Source of the DNA: Streptomyces sp. NBC_00464
Lineage (GTDB): Bacteria > Actinomycetota > Actinomycetes > Streptomycetales > Streptomycetaceae
DNA length: 64,000 nucleotides
Assembly (NCBI RefSeq): GCF_036013915.1
Contig: NZ_CP107899.1
Coordinates: 2,232,001-2,296,000 of the forward strand
Direction of reading: 5' to 3'
The notes below the pieces were generated by a model that was not told where the DNA came from, did no database searches, and saw only the letters and a list, made by a program, of their open reading frames with translations. This document shows positions 55,392 through 64,000 of the stretch, piece after piece (within the stretch, counting starts at the first letter, position 1; each line of letters begins with the position of its first letter). Position numbers and translations under genes: made by a program.

Positions 55392-56813
55392 TCAGCTGAC
55401 CCGGCTGCTGCCCGACGGCGGAGGAGGCTCCTCGTCCTTGCTCACGGTGTCCGAGGGCGACGGTGCCTGCGGAGGCTCCTCGTCCTTGCTCACGTCCTCC
55501 GGGGGCGACGATGCCTGCGGCGGCGTCTCGTCCTCGCTCACGGCCTCCGCCGACGACTGCGGCGGCGACTGCGGCGGCGACTCCGAATCCGACTCCGACG
55601 ACCGCGGCGGCTTCCGCGCCTCCCGGTCCACCTTCTCCACATCGGGTCCGGCACCGGCTCCGCCGCCCTCGCCCACCTGCTCCAGCGTCCCCTCCGGCGG
55701 CACCACCCGCTTCTCCTCCGCGAAGTGACAGGCCGAATCATGCTTGGCCGCAGTCTCCGTCAGCCGGAAGGCCGCCGGGACCGCCAGCAGCGGCACCTCC
55801 AGCTCGCACCGCTCCTGCGCCTTCCAGCAGCGGGTGCGGAAGCGGCAGCCGGAGGGCGGGTTGGCGGGCGAGGGTACGTCGCCGTGCAGGATGATCCGCT
55901 CGCGGTACTCGCGCGCCATCGGGTCCGGCACCGGCACGGCGGAGAGCAGCGCCTGGGTGTACGGGTGCGTCGGGTGGTCGTAGATCTCCTCGTCGGTCCC
56001 GATCTCGGCGAACCGGCCGAGGTACATCACGCCGACCCGGTCGGAGATGTGCCGGACGATGGAGAGGTCGTGCGCGATGAACACGTAGCTGAGGTTGAAC
56101 TCCGTCTGGAGCCGGTCCAGCAGGTTGACGACCTGGGCCTGGACCGAGACGTCGAGGGCGGAGACGGGTTCGTCGGCGACGATGATCTCGGGGTTGAGCG
56201 CGAGGCCGCGGGCGATGCCGATGCGCTGGCGCTGGCCGCCGGAGAACTGGTGCGGATAGCGGTTGATGTACTCCGGGTTGAGGCCGACGACGTCCAGCAG
56301 GTCCTGGACCTTGCGGCGCCGGTCGCCCTTCGGGGCCACCTCGGGGTGGATCTCGTACGGCTCCCCGATGATGTCACCGACCGTCATCCGCGGGTTCAGC
56401 GAGGTGTACGGGTCCTGGAACACCATCTGGATGTTGCGGCGTACGGCCTTCAGCGCGCGGCCGGACAGCTTGGTGACGTCCTCGCCCTTGTACCGGATCG
56501 AACCGGCCGTCGGGTCCTCCAGGTGCACGAGCAGCCGGGCCACGGTCGACTTCCCGCAGCCGGACTCCCCCACGATGCCGAGGGTCTCGCCCGCCGCCAG
56601 GTCGAAGGAGACCCCGTCGACCGCCTTGACGGCACCGATCTGCTTCTTGATCAGGATGCCCTGGGTCAGCGGGTAGTGCTTGACGAGGTCACGTACCTCC
56701 AGGATCGGCTCGCCGCCCGCGTAACTGCTGCCCTCCCGCGACTTGGCCAGGAGGTCGCGAGCCACCTCGCCCTCCTCGCGCGCTTCCTTGCGCCCCGTGT
56801 GGTCAGCGTGCAT
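55392..56813 (-). CDS. oppF: Oligopeptide ABC transporter ATPase OppF, with acidic repeat tail
   Basis: Second ATPase of an oligopeptide importer (473 residues; the family is about 320-350). Walker [12 protein letters not shown] near 84, signature [14 protein letters not shown] near 194, Walker [14 protein letters not shown]. The oligopeptide C-terminal Cys-rich zinc-like region ([14 protein letters not shown]) follows. Then about 100 extra residues are an acidic/Pro tail of three 16-residue repeats ([12 protein letters not shown]), coded by 48-bp repeats at 55423-55566. ATG 56813 overlaps OppD by 11 bases. Tail function is unknown. Confidence 0.92.
   Translation of the reverse strand: MHADHTGRKEAREEGEVARDLLAKSREGSSYAGGEPILEVRDLVKHYPLTQGILIKKQIGAVKAVDGVSFDLAAGETLGIVGESGCGKSTVARLLVHLEDPTAGSIRYKGEDVTKLSGRALKAVRRNIQMVFQDPYTSLNPRMTVGDIIGEPYEIHPEVAPKGDRRRKVQDLLDVVGLNPEYINRYPHQFSGGQRQRIGIARGLALNPEIIVADEPVSALDVSVQAQVVNLLDRLQTEFNLSYVFIAHDLSIVRHISDRVGVMYLGRFAEIGTDEEIYDHPTHPYTQALLSAVPVPDPMAREYRERIILHGDVPSPANPPSGCRFRTRCWKAQERCELEVPLLAVPAAFRLTETAAKHDSACHFAEEKRVVPPEGTLEQVGEGGGAGAGPDVEKVDREARKPPRSSESDSESPPQSPPQSSAEAVSEDETPPQASSPPEDVSKDEEPPQAPSPSDTVSKDEEPPPPSGSSRVS
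55423..55566. repeat. Three 48-bp repeats in the oppF 3' end
   Basis: Units start at 55423, 55471 and 55519 (core CTCCTCGTCCTTGCTCACG, then about 24 bases); the third drifts. They code the acidic 16-residue repeats of the OppF tail. Confidence 0.8.
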
Positions 56814-57780
56814 CGAGCGTCTCCTTCCAGAAGTAGCAGGCGCTCTGACGGTGTTCGGCCACGTCGAACAGCGGCGGTACGTCCCCGCGGCAGACGTCCT
56901 GGGCCATCGGGCAGCGCGGGTTGAAGGCGCAGCCGGGCGGGATGTGCAGCAGGTTGGGAGGCAGGCCCTTGATCGCGTACAGCTCCTGGCCCTTCTGGTC
57001 CAGTCGCGGGATCGACCGGAGCAGGCCCTTGGTGTACGGGTGCGCGGGCGCCTGGTAGATGTCGTGGACGGGTGAGGTCTCCACGATGCGGCCCGCGTAC
57101 ATCACGGCGATCTTGTCGGCGACGTCGGCGACGACGCCCAGGTCGTGGGTGATGAGGATCAGGCCCATGTTCAGCTCGCGCTGGAGCTCCGCGAGCAGGT
57201 CCATCACCTGGGCCTGAACGGTGACGTCGAGGGCGGTGGTGGGTTCGTCCGCGATGATCAGCGAGGGCTCCAGGGCCAGCGCCATGGCGATCATGATGCG
57301 CTGGCGCATACCGCCGGAGAACTGGTGCGGGTAGTTGCCGACCCGCTCCTTCGCGGCCGGGATGCGGACCCGGTCCATGAGTTCGACGGCCTTGGCCTTC
57401 GCGTCCTTGCGGGAGAGTCCGCGGTGGACGACGAACATCTCGCCGAGCTGTTCCCCCACGGTGAGCACGGGGTTGAGGGAGGAGAGCGCGTCCTGGAAGA
57501 TCATGGCCATCTCCTGGCCGCGGATCTTCCGCCGCTCCTCCTTCTTCATCTTCAGCAGGTCGCGGTCCTTGAAGAGGATCTCGCCGTCGGTGATCTTCCC
57601 GGGCGGCATGTCGAGGATGCCCATGATCGCCTGTGCGGTGACCGACTTGCCGGAGCCGGACTCGCCGAGCACGGCGAGCGTCTCGCCCTCGGCCACCGAG
57701 TAGTTGACCCCGTTGACGGCCTTGGCGACCCCGTCCCGGGTGTGGAACTCCACGTGCAGATCGCGCACTTCGAGCAACAT
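56803..57780 (-). CDS. oppD: Oligopeptide ABC transporter ATPase OppD
   Basis: First ATPase of the importer (325 residues): Walker [12 protein letters not shown] near 39, signature [14 protein letters not shown] near 150, Walker [14 protein letters not shown] and switch His ILITHDLG. A Cys-rich C-terminal segment ([14 protein letters not shown]) is the oligopeptide family feature. ATG 57780 has AGGAG upstream. Only 13 bases separate it from the permease gene. The order SBP, permease B, permease C, D, F is the usual opp operon. Confidence 0.95.
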   Translation of the reverse strand: MLLEVRDLHVEFHTRDGVAKAVNGVNYSVAEGETLAVLGESGSGKSVTAQAIMGILDMPPGKITDGEILFKDRDLLKMKKEERRKIRGQEMAMIFQDALSSLNPVLTVGEQLGEMFVVHRGLSRKDAKAKAVELMDRVRIPAAKERVGNYPHQFSGGMRQRIMIAMALALEPSLIIADEPTTALDVTVQAQVMDLLAELQRELNMGLILITHDLGVVADVADKIAVMYAGRIVETSPVHDIYQAPAHPYTKGLLRSIPRLDQKGQELYAIKGLPPNLLHIPPGCAFNPRCPMAQDVCRGDVPPLFDVAEHRQSACYFWKETLDAR

Positions 57781-57793
57781 GGCAGCGGACTCC

Positions 57794-58768
57794 TCAGCGC
57801 AGCTTGGGGTCGAGGGCGTCGCGCACCGCGTCGCCGAGCATGATGAACGCGAGCACGGTGACCGCCAGCGCGCCGGCGGGCCAGAGGAGCATGTGCGGGG
57901 CGTTGCGGATGTACTGGGACGCGGCGGAGATGTCGATGCCCCAGGAGACGGCCGGTGGCTTCAGGCCGACGCCGAGGAACGACAGCGTCGCTTCCAGGGA
58001 GATGTACGTACCGAGCGCGATGGTCGCGACGACGATGACCGGGGCGACGGCGTTGGGCGCGATGTGGCGCAGCATCATCCGCCCGTTGGAGGCACCGAGT
58101 GCCCGGGCCGCCTGTACGTAGTCGTTGTGCTTGGCGGTGATGACGGAGCCGCGGGCGATGCGGGCGATCTGCGGCCAGCCCAGCAGCACGATGAATCCGA
58201 TGACGGGCCAGACGGTGGAGCTGGTCACCACGGAGAGGAAGACCAGACCGCCGAGGACGACCGGGATGCCGAAGAAGACGTCGGTGAGGCGGGAGAGGAT
58301 CGAGTCCCACCAGCCGCCGAAGAAGCCGGCCAGGCCGCCCAGGACGGAGCCGATCAGGGTGACGCCGATGGTGGAGCAGATGCCCACGGTCACGGAGTTC
58401 CGGGCGCCGTACACGACGCGGGTGTAGACGTCGCAGCCCTGGCCGTCGTACCCGAAGGGGTGGCCCGGCTGGGAGCCTTCCTGGGCCTTGTCGAGGTCGC
58501 AGTCGAGCGGGTCGCCGGAGGCGATGAGCTGCGGCCAGATCGAGATGATCACCAGGAACAGGATGATCAGCGCGGAGATGATGAAGACGGGGTTGCGGCG
58601 CAGGTCGCGCCAGGCGTCGGACCACAGGCTCTGCGGCTTGGTGCCAGGCCCCGTCCCCTCGGGGCCCCCGGGGGTCTTTTCGAGGGAGTCGCCCTCGTCG
58701 AGTGCGAGGTCCATCGTGCCGCCGGCTCCGGCCGGTGAGATCGCCTCGTCCGGTGTCTGCTCAGGCAT
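57794..58768 (-). CDS. oppC: Oligopeptide ABC transporter permease (OppC/DppC)
   Basis: A 324-residue permease: cytosolic Glu/Gly/Pro-rich N-terminus, then six membrane helices. The EAA-type loop is in AARALGASNGRMMLRHIAPN (about residue 222), as in OppC. The short first extracellular loop holds two Cys (DCDLDKAQEG and GQGCDVYTRV). ATG 58768 overlaps the 58761 gene by eight bases. Together with OppB it forms the membrane pore. Confidence 0.93.
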   Translation of the reverse strand: MPEQTPDEAISPAGAGGTMDLALDEGDSLEKTPGGPEGTGPGTKPQSLWSDAWRDLRRNPVFIISALIILFLVIISIWPQLIASGDPLDCDLDKAQEGSQPGHPFGYDGQGCDVYTRVVYGARNSVTVGICSTIGVTLIGSVLGGLAGFFGGWWDSILSRLTDVFFGIPVVLGGLVFLSVVTSSTVWPVIGFIVLLGWPQIARIARGSVITAKHNDYVQAARALGASNGRMMLRHIAPNAVAPVIVVATIALGTYISLEATLSFLGVGLKPPAVSWGIDISAASQYIRNAPHMLLWPAGALAVTVLAFIMLGDAVRDALDPKLR

Positions 58769-59684
58769 AGCGGATCCTCGGGTCGAGTACGGCGTACAGC
58801 AGGTCGACGATCAGGTTCGCCGCCAGGAAGACGAGGACCAGGACGGTGACGAACCCGACGACGGTCTGCGAGTTCTGGCGCAGGATGCCCTGGTAGAGCT
58901 GGTAGCCGACGCCGTGGATGTTGAAGATCCGCTCCGTGACGATCGCCCCGCCCATCAGGGCGCCCACGTCCGTACCGATGAAGGTGACGACGGGGATCAG
59001 CGAGTTGCGCAGCAGGTGACGGACGACCACGCGGCGCCTGGGCAGGCCCTTGGCGGTCGCGGTACGGACGTAGTCGGCGCGGGCGTTCTCGGCGATCGAG
59101 GTCCGGGTGAGCCGGGTGACGTAGGCCAGCGAGACGGAGGCGACCACGAGCCCGGGGATGATCAGTTCGTTGAGCGGGGCCTCGCTGGAGACGGACGGTT
59201 TGATGACGCCCCACTCCACGCCGAGCAGGAGCTGGAGCAGCAGACCGGTGACGAAGGTCGGGATGGAGATGACGACCAGGGTCAGGATCAGCACGGTGGT
59301 GTCGATGGGGCGGCCGCGGCGCAGGCCGGTCACGACGCCGAGGCTGATGCCGATGACGATCTCGAAGAAGATCGCCACGAGGGTCAGGCGGATGGTGATG
59401 GGGAACGCCGTGGCCATCAGCTCGGTGACCTTCTGCCCGTTGAACGCGGTGCCGAAGTCGCCGGTGAAGACGTTGCCCATATAGGTCAGGTATTGCTGCC
59501 AGACCGGCTTGTCGAGGCCGAATTCCGAACGGAGTTGGGCGGCGGTCGCCGGGTCGCACTGGCGGTCGCCGCAGAGACCCGCGATGGGGTCGCCCATCAC
59601 GTTCACCATGAGGAAGATCAACAGCGTGGTGCCGAAGAAGACCGGGATCATCTGCAGCAGCCGCCGGATCACATAACGTCCCAT
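58761..59684 (-). CDS. oppB: Oligopeptide ABC transporter permease (OppB/DppB)
   Basis: A 307-residue permease starting MGRYVIRRLLQMIPVFFG, the classic OppB N-terminus, then five further helices. The EAA loop is in RTATAKGLPRRRVVVRHLLRN (near 205). The external loop after helix 1 has the Asp/Cys segment CGDRQCDPATAAQL. ATG 59684. It is 106 bases downstream of the substrate-binding protein gene. Confidence 0.94.
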   Translation of the reverse strand: MGRYVIRRLLQMIPVFFGTTLLIFLMVNVMGDPIAGLCGDRQCDPATAAQLRSEFGLDKPVWQQYLTYMGNVFTGDFGTAFNGQKVTELMATAFPITIRLTLVAIFFEIVIGISLGVVTGLRRGRPIDTTVLILTLVVISIPTFVTGLLLQLLLGVEWGVIKPSVSSEAPLNELIIPGLVVASVSLAYVTRLTRTSIAENARADYVRTATAKGLPRRRVVVRHLLRNSLIPVVTFIGTDVGALMGGAIVTERIFNIHGVGYQLYQGILRQNSQTVVGFVTVLVLVFLAANLIVDLLYAVLDPRIRYA

Positions 59685-59790
59685 GAAGGGCTCCGGGGGT
59701 CGCGGGGTGGCTGAGGTGTCGTCGGGGGCCGGGGACGGGGAAGCCGGGTGACCGGTGCGGGGAGCGCACCGGTCACCCGGCCTCGGCCGC

Positions 59791-61422
59791 CTACTTGACC
59801 TTGATCTGCTCGTACACCGGGACGCTGAACTGGTTCAGCGAGACGTTGGTGACGTTCTCCGAGTAGCCGGCGCTGCCGTTCTGGTACCAGAGCGGGATGA
59901 CGGGCATCTGCTGGACCATGACCTTCTCCGCGTCCTGGAAGGTGGAGACGGCCTTGGCCTTGTCCGACTCGGCGTTCGCCTTGTTGACGAGGGAGTCGAA
60001 CTGCTTGTTGTTCCACTTGCCGTCGTTGGACGAGGCGTTGGAGTAGTAGACGGGCTGCAGGAAGTTCTGGATCAGCGGGTAGTCCATCTGCCAGCCGGCA
60101 CGCCAGGCGCCGTGCAGCTTCTGCTGGGAGACCTGGCTGCGGAAGTCGGCGAAGGTGCCGACCGGGGCGCCCACGCACGCCTTGTTGTTGCCCATGACCT
60201 TGTTGATGCTGTTGCAGACGGCGTCGACCCACTCCTTGTGGGAGCCGGTGTCCGCGTTGTACGAGATCTTGAGCTGACCGCCGGGGATGCCGCCGCCGTC
60301 CTGGATCATCTTCTTGGCCTCGGCGGCGTTGTACGTGCACTCCTTGCCGCAGAGTCCCTTCTTGAAGCCGCCGTCCTCACCGAGGACCGGGGAGGTCCAG
60401 TCGGAGGCGGGGGTGCGGGTCTTCTGGAAGATCTGGTTGGTGATCTGCTCGCGGTTGATCGCCATGGACAGGCCCTGCCGGACCTTGATCGCGCCGGCGG
60501 TGTTCCACTGCGGGTCGTAGAAGGGGAACGCGAGGGTCTGGATGATGCCGGCCGGCGTGTTGATGTAGCGGTCGCCGAGGTCCGACTTGACGTTCTTGAG
60601 CTGGGACGCGGGCACGTCGTCGACGAGGTCGAGGTTGCCGGCCGTCAGGTCGGTGTAGGCGGTGTTGTTGTCGGTGTAGACCTTGAGGTCGATACCGCCG
60701 TTCTGCGCCTTGTCGTCACCGGGGTAGTCGTCCCACTTGCGCAGGTCCATCGACGAGCCCTTGGTGTACTTGTCGATGGTGTACGGGCCGTTGCCGATCG
60801 GCTTGGACACCCAGGCGGCGTGGTCGGTGAAGAAGGCCTTGGGAAGCGGCGCGAAGGCGGGGTAGCCGAGGGTGTCGGGCCACAGCGAGAACTTCTGCGT
60901 CAGCTTGACCGAGAAGGTCATGTCGTTGACCTGCTTGAGGCCGGAGAGCGTGGTGGCGCTCGCCGTGCCGGTCTCGGGGTGGACCTTGTCGTAACCGTCG
61001 ATGTATCCGAAGAAATAGGCGTTCTTCTGGTTGTTCTTCAACAGGGCGCCGTAGTTCCAGGCGTCCACGAACGACTTGGCGGTGATCTTCTCGCCGTTGC
61101 TGAAGGTCCAGCCGTCCTTCACCGTGATCGTGAAGTTCTGGTTGTCCTTGGTCTCGATCTTCTCGGCGAGCATGTTCGTCGCCTCGCCGGTCTTCGGGTC
61201 GTACTTCTTGAGTCCGCGGAAGATCATGTCGAGGACCTTGCCGCCCTGCACCTCGTTGGTGTTGGCGGGCTCCAGCGGGTTCTGCGGGTCACCCCAGGAG
61301 GAGCTCACGATCCCATCGGCGCCACCGCCACCACCGCCACTGTCCCCTCCGCCGCAGGCCGTCGCCGCCAGGGCGACGGCCACCGCGCATGCGGCCCACT
61401 TGACCTGTGTGGCTCCGCGCAT
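59791..61422 (-). CDS. oppA: Oligopeptide ABC transporter substrate-binding lipoprotein
   Basis: A 543-residue lipoprotein of the SBP_bac_5 family. Signal: WAACAVAVALAATACGG with lipobox ATAC. The mature protein has a Gly/Asp-rich linker then the usual dipeptide/oligopeptide-binding folds (SWGDPQNPLEPANTNE, AGNLDLVDDVP, AMNREQITNQI as AINREQI). ATG 61422 has GAGGAGGC ahead. It is the first gene of the operon 61422-55392. Streptomyces BldK-type importers are of this family and take up morphogenetic peptides; the link here is only by family. Confidence 0.95.
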   Translation of the reverse strand: MRGATQVKWAACAVAVALAATACGGGDSGGGGGGADGIVSSSWGDPQNPLEPANTNEVQGGKVLDMIFRGLKKYDPKTGEATNMLAEKIETKDNQNFTITVKDGWTFSNGEKITAKSFVDAWNYGALLKNNQKNAYFFGYIDGYDKVHPETGTASATTLSGLKQVNDMTFSVKLTQKFSLWPDTLGYPAFAPLPKAFFTDHAAWVSKPIGNGPYTIDKYTKGSSMDLRKWDDYPGDDKAQNGGIDLKVYTDNNTAYTDLTAGNLDLVDDVPASQLKNVKSDLGDRYINTPAGIIQTLAFPFYDPQWNTAGAIKVRQGLSMAINREQITNQIFQKTRTPASDWTSPVLGEDGGFKKGLCGKECTYNAAEAKKMIQDGGGIPGGQLKISYNADTGSHKEWVDAVCNSINKVMGNNKACVGAPVGTFADFRSQVSQQKLHGAWRAGWQMDYPLIQNFLQPVYYSNASSNDGKWNNKQFDSLVNKANAESDKAKAVSTFQDAEKVMVQQMPVIPLWYQNGSAGYSENVTNVSLNQFSVPVYEQIKVK

Positions 61423-61928
61423 GGAGTGCCTCCTCGTAGTGCTCCGTCTTACGTGAAGTCAAATATCACTGCATACCGGAGCTTATGCACATTTACTCCC
61501 GCCATTCGGGCACGACGAGAGCCCCGGGGGGTCGACCTCCAGGGCGCCACGCCGCCAGAATTTGACGAGGGCACGACAAGCACGGCCGCCGTCCGACCGG
61601 TCCTGACTAGCGGCGAAGCGATAACGGCAGAACAACGAACGTGCATCGAACCGCACCGACGCATCCGGATGTACGAATTCCGAGACACTCACGCCCGGAT
61701 ATCGGACTCAATGCCGGAATACGGATGATTTGCGGTGGAATTTGATTTACTAACGGTAAAACAAAGGCAAAGACATGACCACGTCAAGGTGATGGGTTGG
61801 TCAAGCTTCCAAAGAGCGCCTCAAGGCGGTCCGACATTCATTGACCCTGCATGAATTGCGTTGAAAAAGTCCGGGTAGCCCGTAGGTGTGCCCTGCGGAG
61901 TCCTTCGACCCTCCGGGCCAGGAGCACC
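61423..61928. other. Intergenic region between divergent peptide-transport operons
   Basis: This 506-base gap is clearly lower in GC than its surroundings. TTGAAA (61861-61866), 16 bases, TAGGTG (61883-61888) is a plausible promoter for the plus-strand operon. Dyads are GCATA-8-TATGC (61471-61488) and TTTAC-TAACG-GTAAA (61746-61760). A signal for the minus-strand promoter near 61450 (TTGACT on the minus strand) is weaker. No gene is supported. Size and AT-richness suggest several regulators act here. Confidence 0.6.
61861..61888 (+). promoter_or_regulatory. Candidate promoter of the second peptide-transport operon
   Basis: TTGAAA (61861-61866) and TAGGTG (61883-61888) with 16 bases between, 41 bases before ATG 61929. 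Confidence 0.5.
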
Positions 61929-62957
61929 ATGACGATTCCAACCTCGAACGCAGCAGCCACCCTTGAGACTGCGGATCCGCTGACACCGGCGGTGCCGGAT
62001 CCTGCGGCACCCAAGGGAGGTGACGGCCGGTCACCGGGAAAGCTGGCCTGGCGTCGCTTCAAGCGTGACCGCACAGGCGTCATTTCGGCCTATGTAGTCA
62101 TTTTCTTCTTCGTGGTGGCGATCGCCGCCCCACTGATCGCGAAGCTGTACGGGAAGGATCCGTACACGACGTACGGCCAGAACGACACCAGTCTGCTGGA
62201 CGACTTCGGCTCACCGGTTCTTCCCAATGGCGGAATCAGCGGCGACTTCTGGTTCGGCATCGAGCCCGGTCTCGGCCGGGACGTCTTCACCTTCCTCCTC
62301 TACGGCATGCGCAACTCCCTGCTCATCGCTGCGGCCACCACGCTGCTGATCACCGTGATCGGCATCGCCGTCGGTGTCACGGCGGGCTACCTCGGGGGAA
62401 AGACGGACTACCTGGTGGGCCGGGTCATCGACATCCTGCTGGCCTTCCCCTCCACGCTCTTCTTCATCGCCTTCTGGCCCGTGCTGATCTCGATCCTGGT
62501 CGACCCGGAGGAGAACACGCCGGTCTGGCTGACCGTCGTCACCCTCATCTCGGTCATGACCGCTTTTGGCTGGGCGTCCATCGCCCGCCTGCTGCGCGGC
62601 GAGGTACTGGCCCTGCGCGAGCGCGAGTTCATCGAGGCCGCCAGGGTCACCGGCGCGTCCCCGGCGCGGATCATCTTCAAGGAACTGCTGCCCAACCTCT
62701 GGACGCCGATCCTCATCCAGGCCACGCTCGCTCTGCCCGCGTACGTCACGGCAGAGGCAGGCCTCGCCTTCCTGGGCGTCGGTCTGACCTCGCCGACCCC
62801 GGACTGGGGCGTGATGATCCAGCGCGGTTCGGACGTCTACCAGAGCGACATCACGTTCATGCTCTTCCCCGGCGTGACGATGGTGATCTTCGTGATCGCC
62901 TTCAACCTCCTCGGCGACTCGGTGCGTGACGCACTCGACCCGAAGACCAAGCGCTGA
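61929..62957 (+). CDS. Peptide ABC transporter permease (DppC-type)
   Basis: A 342-residue permease of the OppC/DppC class. A Thr/Ala-rich tail and basic FKRDRTGVISAY precede the first helix; six helices follow, with the EAA-type loop EFIEAARVTGASPARIIFKE near residue 250. ATG 61929 has AGGAG six bases ahead. It is first in a new plus-strand operon; the substrate-binding protein follows at 63041. In S. coelicolor, bldKA encodes a permease followed by the bldKB binding protein; the gene order is similar but orientation relative to the neighbouring operon is not known to match. Confidence 0.93.
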   Translation: MTIPTSNAAATLETADPLTPAVPDPAAPKGGDGRSPGKLAWRRFKRDRTGVISAYVVIFFFVVAIAAPLIAKLYGKDPYTTYGQNDTSLLDDFGSPVLPNGGISGDFWFGIEPGLGRDVFTFLLYGMRNSLLIAAATTLLITVIGIAVGVTAGYLGGKTDYLVGRVIDILLAFPSTLFFIAFWPVLISILVDPEENTPVWLTVVTLISVMTAFGWASIARLLRGEVLALREREFIEAARVTGASPARIIFKELLPNLWTPILIQATLALPAYVTAEAGLAFLGVGLTSPTPDWGVMIQRGSDVYQSDITFMLFPGVTMVIFVIAFNLLGDSVRDALDPKTKR

Positions 62958-63040
62958 ACCAGCTGAAACCGCTGTACCCCGGACGGGCGACGGGGCCCAC
63001 CCGGATCCACCGTTTCTCCACTCGATCAGAGCAGGAAGCC

Positions 63041-64000
63041 ATGTCTCTCTCCCGCAGAAACTTCGTCATCGCCACGTCGGTCGCGGCCGGCGGCTCGATG
63101 GTGCTCTCGGCCTGCAGCAGCGGCAGCTCGAACACCGGCAAGGGCGCGAGCAAGGGCCACGGCGGCGCCGACAAGTACACCGGCGCGGTGGTCGTCGGCA
63201 CCAAGGAGGACTCGACGGGCCCGGCTCCCGAGATCGCGGGCGCGAAGAAGGGCGGGACGATCCGCGGCATATCGCCGGACGACTTCTCCCACCTCGACCC
63301 GCAGCGCATCTACTACTCGTGGAACTCGCAGATCGGGAATCTCCTCATCCGCGGCCTGACCGGCTACAAGATCGCCGCGGACGGCTCGATGAAGCTCGTC
63401 GGCGACCTCGCCACCGACGCGGGCACCATGAGCGACGCGGGCAAGACCTGGGCGTTCACGCTCAAGGACGGCCTCAAGTGGGAGGACGGCAAGGAACTCA
63501 CCGTCGAGGACGTGCGCCACGGCATCGAGCGGGGCTTCGCCAGCTTCACCACCGAGGGTGCCGGCTACGCCCAGCAGGCACTGACCGGCTCGGCTGATTT
63601 CCGGTCCAAGTACAAGGGACCGTTCAGCGGCAAGCACCTTGAGTCCGTCGTGACGGACGCCGCCGCGAAGACCATCACCTTCAAGCTCGTCGAGTCCCGC
63701 CCGGACTTCAACTTCACCCTGGCGATGACGTCCTACGGTGCCGTCCCGGTCAAGGGCGACAGCAAGGACAAGTACGACAAGGACCCGGTCTCGGCCGGCC
63801 CGTACCGCATCAAGGCGCACTCCATCGACAAGTCGATGACGCTGGTGCGCAACGAGCACTGGGACCCGAACACGGACTCGATCCGTAACGCCTACCCGGA
63901 CAGCTTCGCCTTCGAGTTCGGGCCGGAGTCGCTCCAGGCCGCCGACCGCATGATCGCCGACTCCGGCGACGACCAGTACGCCTTCATGGCGTACAGCGGC
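63041..64000 (+). CDS. Peptide-binding lipoprotein (partial, runs off window)
   Basis: First 320 residues of an SBP_bac_5 substrate-binding lipoprotein. The N-terminus SLSRRNFVIATSVAAG has a twin-Arg motif SRRNF, and the lipobox is VLSAC, so it is a probable Tat-exported lipoprotein. The frame is open to base 64000 and continues beyond. Family elements: DFSHLDPQRIYYSWN, KLVGDLATDAGTM and GLKWEDGKELTVEDVRHGIERG. ATG 63041 has AGGAA ahead. It differs strongly from the OppA at 59791, so ligands should differ. Confidence 0.93.
   Translation, partial: MSLSRRNFVIATSVAAGGSMVLSACSSGSSNTGKGASKGHGGADKYTGAVVVGTKEDSTGPAPEIAGAKKGGTIRGISPDDFSHLDPQRIYYSWNSQIGNLLIRGLTGYKIAADGSMKLVGDLATDAGTMSDAGKTWAFTLKDGLKWEDGKELTVEDVRHGIERGFASFTTEGAGYAQQALTGSADFRSKYKGPFSGKHLESVVTDAAAKTITFKLVESRPDFNFTLAMTSYGAVPVKGDSKDKYDKDPVSAGPYRIKAHSIDKSMTLVRNEHWDPNTDSIRNAYPDSFAFEFGPESLQAADRMIADSGDDQYAFMAYSG

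Overview
The window is Streptomyces-type chromosome (or a very close actinomycete). GC is very high with strong third-position bias, GTG and TTG starts are common, start and stop codons often overlap (ATGA/GTGA), and several genes look leaderless (TANNNT about 6-7 nt before the start codon). No rRNA, tRNA, CRISPR array, prophage or insertion sequence was recognised. About 60 genes are supported. The gene order in the first 26 kb matches the core block known in actinobacteria including Mycobacterium (corA, mrp, tatB, htrA, anti-sigma, ECF sigma, O-methyltransferase, DUF3117, tag, folP2, LOG protein, dapE, dapC, ferredoxin).

Layout. 0-8 kb: end of an MFS transporter, a SUFU-like protein, the CorA Mg/Co channel behind a long structured leader, a lipoprotein, a soluble MgtE-N/CBS protein, a DUF1003 membrane protein and the Mrp Fe-S carrier. 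8-13 kb: cell-envelope stress module on the minus strand (ECF sigma, zinc anti-sigma, HtrA-type protease, TatB). 13-26 kb: housekeeping genes for fatty-acid metabolism, DNA repair, folate-like metabolism, lysine/diaminopimelate synthesis (dapE, dapC), ferredoxin, and a ribosomal-protection tetracycline-resistance GTPase. 26-29 kb: a secreted repeat protein followed by a class F-type sortase. 28.7-32.5 kb: a short threonyl-tRNA synthetase-like gene behind a classical-looking attenuator, then a divergent MFS/acetyltransferase/TetR unit. 32.5-39.6 kb: two methyltransferases, a secreted GH55-like glucanase with a LacI-type operator, a divergent TetR/SDR pair and a secreted alpha-amylase. 39.7-47.3 kb: two ABC-2 transporter plus two-component-system modules. 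47.5-55.2 kb: a cell-wall-binding-type membrane protein with a strongly structured 5' leader, mycothiol gene mshB, a DPP-IV-type peptidase and membrane proteins. 55.4-64 kb: a complete five-gene oligopeptide ABC operon on the minus strand, divergent from the first two genes of a second peptide transporter that runs off the window.

The most interesting signals are in RNA rather than protein: (1) a leaderless 17-codon leader peptide with three Thr codons, a terminator and a mutually exclusive antiterminator before a ThrRS-like gene that lacks the editing domain; (2) a 154-nt multi-helix element with a 21-bp closing stem in the apparent 5' UTR of the 722-residue cell-wall protein; (3) a corA leader with a UUCG-class (UACG) hairpin, a small ORF and a terminator-like helix; (4) an upstream ORF overlapping the tetracycline-resistance gene start. 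Tandem repeats of 18, 23, 27, 30 and 48 bp cluster at gene ends. Function calls rest on motif recognition by eye; no database search was run.
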